From Paracyclopina nana (Eukaryota; Arthropoda; Copepoda; Cyclopoida; Cyclopettidae), in NCBI GenBank assembly GCA_019096065.1, contig JAGUCH010000005.1, forward strand, positions 7,006,001 through 7,070,000: a stretch of 64,000 bases of DNA. Direction: 5' to 3'. Made by a program: the position numbers and the translations under genes. The notes beneath the pieces are model-generated. The model was given only the letters and a program-made list of their open reading frames with translations. It was not told where the DNA came from and searched no databases. Positions within the stretch are counted from its first letter, which is position 1; each line of letters opens with the position of its first letter. Of the stretch, positions 56,387 through 64,000 are shown piece after piece.

Positions 56387-56860
56387 ACTTGGTACTACTG
56401 CCACAATGACAGACATTAACTGCTCCTTAGGGTCAAATTATACTTGGTACAACTTACTCGGTCATACTGAGACAAACAGTGCTTGGTCCTACAAGTTAGA
56501 TTGTGCTTGGGTCTACCACCATAACTGAAGTGACTTTGTCTTACTGGTCTGATTGTTGGTACTACTACCACAATGATATAACTTAACTGGTCCTAATCTT
56601 AAGGGTCAAATTATACTACTTGGGTACAACTTACTTGCTCCAACTGAGACAAATGGTACCTGGTCCTACAAGTTAGATTGTTCTAGGTGCTACAACCATA
56701 ACAGACGGTACTTGGTCATATGGGTCAGATTACTGTATCTGATCCTACTCTGACTGTACTTGGAGCTACTGAGACAAACGCTACCTAGTCCCACAAGTCC
56801 CAAGATTGCACTTGGTACTACAGAGTTCCAAGGTCCTATATCTTGCTGAAATCACAGTTC
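56387..56860. repeat. Minisatellite CTTGGTCCTACTGAGACAAAC
   Basis: About fifteen units of 25-30 bp with CTTGGTACTACT, TGGTCCTACAAGT and TGAGACAAAC words; same family as 38571-38945. Confidence 0.75.
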
Positions 56861-56933
56861 CTAGAAAGCAAAGCCTAACAATATTTCTATGATTCATTCA
56901 TCAAATCTAAAAAAAAATCCGGAACTATATACC

Positions 56934-57111
56934 TGTAGGGGTTCGAACACTCCTGAGACTAATGCGCTTGTAGACCTTACTGTGTATTGGAGAGTATATT
57001 GTCGAGCTGTTCGCTCGAGCGTGGTCGTGTATTTACTGCCCGTATACAACATAGTAATCGCCCCGGGAGGGAGGCGAGAGCGCAGGCACGCAGGCTCGGG
57101 ATCCTGCTACA
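56934..57111 (-). repeat. 3' long terminal repeat, 178 bp
   Basis: On the minus strand it begins TGTAGCAGGATCC directly after a polypurine tract and ends AACCCCTACA, giving TG...CA ends within a 5-bp inverted pair TGTAG/CTACA. It is short for an LTR. The partner LTR is outside the window, so identity between LTRs cannot be judged. Confidence 0.65.
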
Positions 57112-57122
57112 ATTTCCCCCTA
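57112..57122 (-). other. Polypurine tract
   Basis: Minus-strand TAGGGGGAAAT immediately before the TGTAG start of the LTR: the expected primer site for plus-strand synthesis. Confidence 0.65.
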
Positions 57123-57241
57123 TTGAAGTGTGGTCGTGTCCTCACGACGTGATGTGGGTACCCGATGTCTGGGGGATCCCGTGCCCGGAGGCACTGGGGA
57201 GACGGGTGGCCCCGTGCTGGCTCCTCCCTCCATTGGTGACC

Positions 57242-59564
57242 TCACGGGGGGCGAGGCAGCAGAGCCCACAGTGTTAGCCACTGGAGCAGAGGGAGCACAG
57301 CCATAATGTAGTTGTGCATCGTCTCATTTTGCCTCGCTAGAGCGTCAACCTGAGCCTGGAGGTTCCGATAGAGGCCATCTTGTTCCTTGAAGAGAGCCTC
57401 CTTCACCCGCTGCCGGAGTCCAGATCGGCGGGGTTCGCCAGCCTCCTCTTTTTCCGCGGTTCCATACTTCGGCGGTGCATCATCAGGGTACTTGTCCTCT
57501 TCGTCTCCATCGCTGAGGGCCGCCAGCTGGTACGCCTCGGGTCCAGCCCGGGTCCGAGGTCGACGCCTGCCACACGTTGGAGGTTGGTCCTCATCGTTGT
57601 CGTCTCCGCCGGGAATAAGATCTGGTCGTGCCCCAGGTTGGTGAGCATTCGCCACAGCATCTCCACCATGAGGAAGGCCGTATGCCACAGAGCCAGGAAC
57701 ATCCACCAGCCCAGTCCCCGTCGTCGTTTCAGAATGACCATTCGAATGACAGCTCCGAGGATCAGCTTGATCAGGCCAATGGTGATGAGGGTACCCGTAA
57801 AGTAGGAATAGTATTTCCCCACTGAGCTGAAGAACGGAATGATTGCGCTGTCAACATGGTCCACCATCTGATCTAGGTCTTCCTGCGTCCATAGGGTGGT
57901 CGATCGACTGCCTGTGATAAGGGAGTTGTGTAGTATGTTACTCGTGATGGTATTTACCACAGCCTCCCGGCTGCTGAACAGGTGGAGGTAGAGAACATGG
58001 TTGGCCCGCTGCTCTGCAGAGAACACGCCGCCTCCTAGTCCTCGACTGATGTCATAATGTCCGCTTCGGGGCGCTGCATCCAACATGGGGTTGAGTTGCG
58101 TTGGGGCGATGCAGGCGTGGATTTGAGGAGTGGCCCACATCCACTGATTGTGGATCTTCCATTTGATTGGGGTGATCGAGTCACATGGGACCACGCTGGG
58201 TCGGTTGGTCAACACGAAGGAGAGGTGGTCAGCGAACCGCGTCTCGTTGTTCACCAACACGGGAATTTCCTGCGTGCAGTTGGCAATAGACCGCGTGACT
58301 GCTTGTACCGGGTAGCAGGACGTGACGTAGGCCACAGCCCCAGCGCAGGTGACCAAATGGCCCGGCCCGTGGCTGTCGAGGGTAGCATACAACGAAGAGC
58401 AGGAGGCCATACTCTGGAGCTTTGAGTGCAGGATTGAGCGCTCATTCTTGCAGATGAGCTCCTGAAGAAACTTGAACCGGTCCTGGATATGTAGTGCGTG
58501 CTGCGAGTGCACGAACGCCAGCTGGGTTTGAATATTCGCGCCGTCCATGTCTTCGGGGTGAAGGTACTTGGCCTGGAGAGGTCCGTCCCCTGGTCCAACG
58601 ATCAACACTGCAAAGTCGCGGAGCTGCGTAGTGAAGAGCAGCCGCTGGCACATGGATTGCACACCCTTCAAGACAAACCCTGCGAACCGAGACTCCTCTT
58701 CGTGGGCGGGAAGGAGTAGATCTCCCAGATGGCCAGTGTTGCCGCTGAGGCTGGATGAGTTGCGATGAGGGTACAGCACGGCCGGCCCTTTGTAAACCTC
58801 GCAGCGAGGGGCCTTGCGTTTAGGCCACACAATGGTGCCTTCAGCGTCATCCTGCACCATCAGATCCTGGAAGTTAGCAGTCAGGTGGTTGGAGAAAACC
58901 ACTCGGCCGTTTGGGGTGTTGAGCTTGCCGTAGATAGGCTCCACCAGTGCGTGGATGGTGGTGGTTTCATACGAGCGGGAGAAGGTGAAAGTAGTCGTTG
59001 TGCATTTGTGATCCTTGTTGAGCCCGCCCTTGGAGAAGTATGACAAGGACACGGGGTTGTTGAGCGTCACCTGGACCTTTTTGTTTTCTACCAGGAGGAA
59101 GCGTTTTTCGGCAGCATCTCGGCATGCTTGAGGCGTCACCAGATATGGTCGATTCACGTCGGTCATCTGGCTTCCATAGCTAATGCTGTCGTATCCACAG
59201 CGGGTAACTTCTCGCGATATGTGTACCCGGCATCGGTAGGCTTTAACGGAAAGGGTTGAAGCCGTCTGTAACACCTAGATCGTCCTGTTAACCGGTGATT
59301 GGTATGAGCGTATGAGCTGCGGATGTCCTCGCAGAGTTCATGCTGGCACAAGTCGTTGGCTTTGGGCATGGCTTCGGGATGTGCGCAATCATAAGTGGTG
59401 AATGAGGTCTCCTTGGCGTCTGGGGTGTACAGGTCTGCGGGGCGAGGTGATTGCCCCGGAAAGGCCGCTGCTTGGGCCACCTCGTTTAAGAGGATCCAAT
59501 AACTGTAGATGAAGAATGCCAGGAGCATCAACGTAGGGTTGCACAAGCAATGGCCCGGATGCAT
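57242..59564 (-). CDS. Env-like membrane glycoprotein gene, frame interrupted
   Basis: The ATG at 59564 opens a frame with a signal-peptide-like hydrophobic stretch ending near NEVAQAAA. The frame continues to 59163. The main ectodomain frame is open from 59274 to 57403 (623 codons, no ATG at its start), so one frame change near 59277 separates the two. The ectodomain has many paired cysteines, several N-x-S/T sites and a membrane-spanning segment at about 57730-57810 followed by KRRR, then a second hydrophobic stretch. Past about 57700 the frame ending at 57242 looks more protein-like (acidic, PPKYG, a heptad-like C-terminus) than the 57403 frame, suggesting a second shift. Cysteine/proline spacing recalls chuvirus-type glycoproteins more than baculovirus F; this is a tentative judgement. 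Likely an envelope for cell entry, probably defective here. Confidence 0.65.
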
Positions 59565-59622
59565 GGTTGAGGTAGCGTGCTAAGTATAGATTTCTTTTAG
59601 AGGTAGTCAGTTGGTAACTCAG

Positions 59623-59650
59623 ACTGCAAGAGAGAAAGAGAACAATTATT
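59623..59650 (-). promoter_or_regulatory. Splice acceptor for a subgenomic env mRNA
   Basis: Minus strand TGTTCTCTTTCTCTCTTGCAG ends at 59624: a strong pyrimidine tract and AG, 59 bp before the env ATG. It implies retrovirus-like splicing that removes pol. The matching donor would be outside the window. Confidence 0.65.
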
Positions 59651-59880
59651 GTGTGTCTTGAGTGTTTGCTTGCGACCGAATGTCATGGTTTATAAACATG
59701 AGCAGATGTGAAATATGTGAGTTATGATACATGTGTGAAATATGAAATATATGTGCAATATGTGTGCGCACCCCCCCAAACTTTGGCGTGAGGGAGCAAG
59801 AATATTGTGCAGAGCAACGCAGCGGAAGCTGTTTGTGGTGATGACAGTTTTAAGGAGATTTTCAATATTGGTGACCACGA

Positions 59881-60315
59881 TTAGAGAGAGTGGTCAGCAG
59901 TGTAGTTATTTGCAGTCCTGGAACACGTCATCGTGCGGATCTGTTGTTGTTGCGGATGGCGCCGACGATGATGTTGAATGCAACACTTCTCTGATAGGTG
60001 ATGGAATGATGGCCAAAGAGGTAGTGGTCGAGGCTCTAGTGGTGGCAACAGATACCTTGCCGATTGATGCATAGGTGGTGGAGCTGGCTGCAAGTGTTGC
60101 AGCGGCAACATGTCATCTTGTGTTGCTTGCTTGTCACCACTACGAGTTCTAGATCGGGATCGTTTTGAGAATGCGTCTGGCCCGCCTAAGAATTGTTCCG
60201 TGTCGGCTTGAAGCATTTCTGCGTTTGACCGGCGTTTCCGCTTGGCTACCGTGCTGGTGCGCGGGGGGCGAACCGCACGGGCTGGCGATTCCTGCAGCAG
60301 TGGGGTATTTTGCAT
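59881..60315 (-). CDS. Small basic accessory ORF between pol and env
   Basis: 144 codons from an ATG 43 bp after the pol stop. It has NLS-like AKRKRRSN and an Arg/Ser stretch SKRSRSRTRSG near residues 25-60, then a Pro/Gln/His-rich tail. No recognised domain. It could be a nuclear accessory protein, or a former C-terminal extension of pol shifted out of frame. Low-complexity composition keeps confidence modest. Confidence 0.4.
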   Translation of the reverse strand: MQNTPLLQESPARAVRPPRTSTVAKRKRRSNAEMLQADTEQFLGGPDAFSKRSRSRTRSGDKQATQDDMLPLQHLQPAPPPMHQSARYLLPPLEPRPLPLWPSFHHLSEKCCIQHHRRRHPQQQQIRTMTCSRTANNYTADHSL

Positions 60316-60357
60316 AGGTACGTCCTCAGTCTCAGGATCGTGTTCCGGGTTGGAAGA

Positions 60358-63300
60358 TCAGTTGTCCGGATTTGGTTCGTATCGGGTGCAGTCGTATTCA
60401 GGTATGGTTGGGTCATCATTGAAAACCCGAATAGGATCATTACTTGCTTCCGGGAACCCGTACTCCCGGTCCGTTGGAGCCACCGCATGTTCGTAGGGCG
60501 TGGAGAGGTCGCTGGTCGATTCCATTGCGGGGTGGTCTGGCGGGTCCGTGAGGGATTCGGCGGACTCATCGCCCAGCATTGACAGGTCCAAGTTGTCAGC
60601 CGGTGGTGCTGTAGGCGGGTCGTTATCGTTTTGCTCGTATGTGATGTACAGCTTGAGGCGATCCACCGAGATGACTTGATTTCGTGTCCGAGTCCATGAT
60701 GGATCGGGGGCGATTTTGTAGGTGAGCTCGTTGACTTGTTTCACGATGGTCCATGGTCCAGTCCAAAAGGTTTGCAGCTTTTTAGAAATTCGTGGAATGA
60801 CCTTTGGAGTGAACAACCACACTTTCTGCCCCACAGAGAACGCTCGCTTGTCCATGTGGTTGGCTCGGCGCTGCTGTTCGATGGAGGTGGAAATGTTTTT
60901 GCGCGCCCATTCATGTGCCAGCTGTATTCTTTCTTTGAGCTGCTTGGCAAAGCGGCCTGCTTGCGTGGCCTTTGCCACTGCCGGCTGCGGGTCCCCGAAG
61001 ATTAAATCTAAAATGGTAGAGGGTTGACGACCGAAAACCATTTCGTATGGTGCAAGGCCCGTGGAGCGGTTCTTGGTGGTTAGGAGTACAAAGAGCGCGA
61101 AGGGTACAACTTCGGCCCAATCTGCATATTGGCCCTTGATCATCTTCCGGATTAGTTCATTGAGATCCCTGTGCGCCCTTTCAACCGGATTGCTGCGAGG
61201 GTTGTACAAAGGAGTAGTTGTGGCCTGTATTCCCAGGGCTGCACACACCTCTCGCATGAGATGAGCAGTGAAGTGTGTCCCTTGGTCGGTGTGGAGTCTC
61301 TCCGGAAGGCCGAACCGAGGGATAAGTTCGGTTGTCAAGAACTGCACCGCTGTTTCGGCGTCATTGGAGCTGCACGGGAATGCTTCGATCCATTTGGTGA
61401 AGACCCACTTAGCGGTGAACAAATATCGGTGGCAATTTGAGGACGGCTGGAACGGCCCCACGTAGTCAAGGCTTAAGATCTGGAACGGGTAGTCCTGATT
61501 CTTTTGGGCCGGCTTGGATTGTTGGCAAAGGAGACAGGACTTGACGACCTCGTCGGCCAGGGGCGTCATGCCCGGGAAGTAGAAGTGCTGGGCGGCCCGA
61601 TGGACCACGGAGTCACGTCCCTGGTGTCCCATGGTGTTGTGTACATGGCGGAGGCTGGCTTCCTGCCACTTGCGGGGTACCACCAGTCGCGAGATCTGCC
61701 TGTTTCTGTCAAGCAGGCGGAGTGCTCCCTGTTGATCCAGAGTCATGCTATTGAGCTGCTCCAGCAACAGGCGGCCTCGAGGAGATGCAGAATTGAGGTT
61801 CTCCTGCGAGGGTGATTGTTTCAGCCGGACCAGCTGTTTGAGGAGGACCAAATCGTCGTCTTCCTCCTGAGCTGCGGCCCACAATTCTGGCTTAGTTGGG
61901 ATCAGCTTTAAATTAGCTACCCGGAAAAAGTCGTCGTCCGATATGTCCGAGCTGATGTGATCCCCTCGTGATTCTAAATGAGGAGCCCGGCTGAGGGAGT
62001 CAGCATTACCGTGTTTAACTCCAGCCTGGTGAACCACTTCAAAGTCATAGTTGGAAATGGTGTCGAGCCATCGGCCCAGCATACCCGTGGGGGCCTCCAT
62101 GGAGCGGATCCAGAGGAGGGCCCGATGATCGATGCGCAAGATGAAACAGCGATGTTGCAAATAATACTTGAACTGTTTGATGAAGATTATTACGGCCACC
62201 AGCTCGCCCTGGTTAGCGGAGTAATTGCTCGGAGCCGCATTCAGCTTCTTGGCGCCGTATAAAATGACCCTCTCCTTGCGATCCTGAACTTGGGAGAGAA
62301 CTCCTCCCACTGCCCTGTTTTCCTGCAAGAAGTCGGTGTCCAAGATAAAGGGGTTAGGTGAAGCAAAATCAGGGTAAGCCAGCACGGGCGCCGAAGTCAG
62401 TCTGCGCTTGAGCTCATTGAAGGCGGCCTGGAACTCGGGAGTGGGCTGGAAGACGTGGTTATCGCTGGTACCGTCATCTTTGGAGAGCTTGTTGGACAAG
62501 GGTGCCGCAACATGTTGGTACTTTTCAATGAAGGATCTTTAATAATTGGCCTTGCCGAGGAATATTCGTAGTTGCTTCCTGGTGTTGGGCAGTGGCCACT
62601 CGTGGATGAGATCGATGTATGCCGGCATGACCTCGAGGCCTTGCGGGGTGACAACATGTCCTAGGTATGTTACCCTGGATTGGAACAAGTGGCATTTGGA
62701 TGGCTTCAGTAGGAGCCCCGCCTTCTCGTGGGCTTGCAGCACCAAGCGCAGGTTGCGGAGGTGGGATTCAAAGTCGGTGGAGTGAACCAGGCAGTCGTCT
62801 AGGTAGGGCAAGGCGACATCCCACAATACCCCCTCCAGGACCAGCCGATTGAGGCGACTGTATGTCTTGGGCGCATTGGTGAGGCCAAAAGGCATCTTGA
62901 GGAAGGCATAGGAGCCATCTCCCGTGGAGAAGGTGGTCTTTTCGTTTCGACGTCCTCTGCTCGGATGGGGACCATGTTAAAGGCACCTACCGCATCTAAT
63001 GTGGAGAACACCGTCGAGCGGGCCAACCGGCTGAGATTGTCCTTGACGTCACCGATGGGGTGCGAGTCGACCACAGTGGCCTTGTTGAGTTCCCTATAGT
63101 CTACACACCATCTCAGCGTCCCGTCTTTCTTGCGGACGTGAAAAAGAGGTGCGGACCAAGGAGAAGTGATGGGCGTGATGACCTCTTCGTCCAGCCATTT
63201 CTTAATCTGTTCCCTCAGGGAAGCCTCGAGGTTTGGGTTGATAGGCCGTCGATGGATGTTGATGGGCTTCGTTCCTGGTTTGAGGTCGATAGCATGTTCG

Positions 63301-63999
63301 ACCAGCTTGGTCTGCCCCATGCGACCGTCAAATGAAAAGGCCTTTACATGAGCGGCGAGCAAGGTGGCGGCCTGGGCCAACCGCTTAGTCCCCCTTGAGT
63401 ATTTCGTTGTCTTTCAGCTTGAAGGTGTCGATAATGAAGTTGACTTGCTCATAGCGTCGGGTTGTGTTGGAGTCACTCGCAACGGTGGACGCGCACCGAG
63501 GGGGTGATCCCAGGTCTGCCGGGGACATCGGTTCCTTCGTAGCTGCGGAGAGTGCCGTAGACCACCCCACCCTTCAGCCGGAGCGGGTGATCCATGGGAT
63601 TCAACACCCCGACCGCCAGGTTTCCGCCGGCCTTCGGTTGGACTAAGGCGACGCTCCAGGGTGCCAGCTGTGTCTGTGCGGCAAACTGAGGCTCCGCCTT
63701 GAGGGCGGCGGCCCGGGTGGACCCGTGAGGCCAGTGGGTAGCTACTGCGGCCACCAGGGTGACAGTGCCGGCTGGAACGTTGACGGGTTGCAAGATACGG
63801 ACTTCGTACTCCTCCTGGCCCGAAGCGGGTTGAAGGGCACCCACCAGCGTTTCCCGTGCACCCGGAGGGTCCCCTGGGAGTGAAGCTGGTCGATGCGATG
63901 ATGGCTCAGGAACGGCCCCAACAGGTTGAAATCCATGGAGAGGTTTCGCACCACTGCAGGGCGGATTGAGAAAGAGTGAGGATGATTGCCGAGCTGCAC
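60358..63999 (-). pseudogene. pol: pol polyprotein, interrupted
   Basis: Enzymes for reverse transcription and integration. 63999-63385: protease/linker remnants spread over three frames. 63380 to about 62945: RT fingers with DYRELNKATV. A frameshift follows; 62895-62539 has the catalytic YLDD (near 62800). An in-frame TAA at 62539-62541 sits where the family has a tyrosine. 62499-60358 is open for 713 codons: RNase H (ILDTDF, NQGELVAV, NADSLSRAPH), integrase zinc finger (HNTMGHQG...CLLCQQ), the DDE core (LDYVGPF, HTDQG, VERAHRDL) and a GPY/F-like tail FWTGPW. Several lesions in the first half and an intact second half point to a fairly recent but disabled copy. Gag is not in the window. Confidence 0.85.
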
Positions 64000-64000
64000 T

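Larger units (their letters stand above)
56934..64000 (-). mobile_element. Ty3/gypsy-type LTR retroelement with env, 3' part
   Basis: On the minus strand: pol (PR remnant, RT, RNase H, integrase), a small basic ORF, a splice acceptor, an env-like gene, a polypurine tract and the 3' LTR. The gag gene, primer-binding site and 5' LTR would lie beyond base 64000. The whole block is clearly more GC-rich than the host DNA to its left. RT-RNase H-integrase order and a GPY/F-like integrase tail indicate Ty3/gypsy (Metaviridae). Confidence 0.88.

Noticed and set aside
57403-59274. Classification of env as an errantivirus/baculovirus F-type protein
   Set aside because: I found no furin site followed by a fusion-peptide-like segment of that family; cysteine and proline spacing point elsewhere.

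Overview
This window is animal genomic DNA. The main reasons are protein genes with short GT-AG introns (about 50-130 bp), poly(A) signals, long arrays of C2H2 zinc fingers, a complete importin-beta family gene, tRNA-derived SINEs, palindromic MITEs, Helitron-like elements and an env-bearing Ty3/gypsy retroelement. Very small introns and a repeated start-site-like TCAGTT sequence upstream of the zinc-finger genes suggest an invertebrate, possibly an arthropod; the lineage cannot be fixed from the sequence alone.

Layout. 1-3.7 kb: a dead zinc-finger fragment, then an intact 30-finger gene. 3.7-25.5 kb: repeat territory. Three large copies (two nearly identical direct copies and one inverted, diverged copy) of a non-autonomous Helitron-like element each carry minisatellites, a nested palindromic MITE and a tRNA-Cys-like SINE ending in a GC-rich hairpin. 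Between them lie other minisatellites and a palindromic satellite. 25.5-26 kb: a broken partial copy of the first zinc-finger gene. 27.2-30.1 kb: a complete five-exon transportin-1 gene on the minus strand. 31.5-41.4 kb: a minus-strand cluster of zinc-finger genes (16, 12, 11, 7 and 14 fingers) with pseudogenes and orphan 5' stubs; a sixth member (14 fingers) lies at 52.7-53.9 kb. Four of the five cluster genes and this sixth member share one upstream block and one N-terminal finger; the 16-finger gene shares only the TCAGTTCAATT sequence.

43.1-51.8 kb, between two zinc-finger genes: a DNA-transposon-like unit with three genes. Two run on the minus strand (an acidic repeat protein and a 794-residue TNP2/EnSpm-like transposase) and one runs divergently on the plus strand (11 exons, 1015 residues, unrecognised). 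A 7-base motif AAGCGTR occurs in most introns of all three genes and recurs through exons and flanks. This is the most unusual signal I found in the window.

54.4-56.9 kb: Helitron-like terminus, palindromic MITE, minisatellite. 56.9-64.0 kb: the 3' part of a Ty3/gypsy-type retroelement on the minus strand: pol with lesions, a basic accessory ORF, a strong splice acceptor, an env-like glycoprotein gene, a polypurine tract and a 178-bp LTR. Its 5' half lies beyond the window.

Exon structures were deduced by hand from frame continuity, splice consensus and, for transportin, homology. No alignment or search was run.
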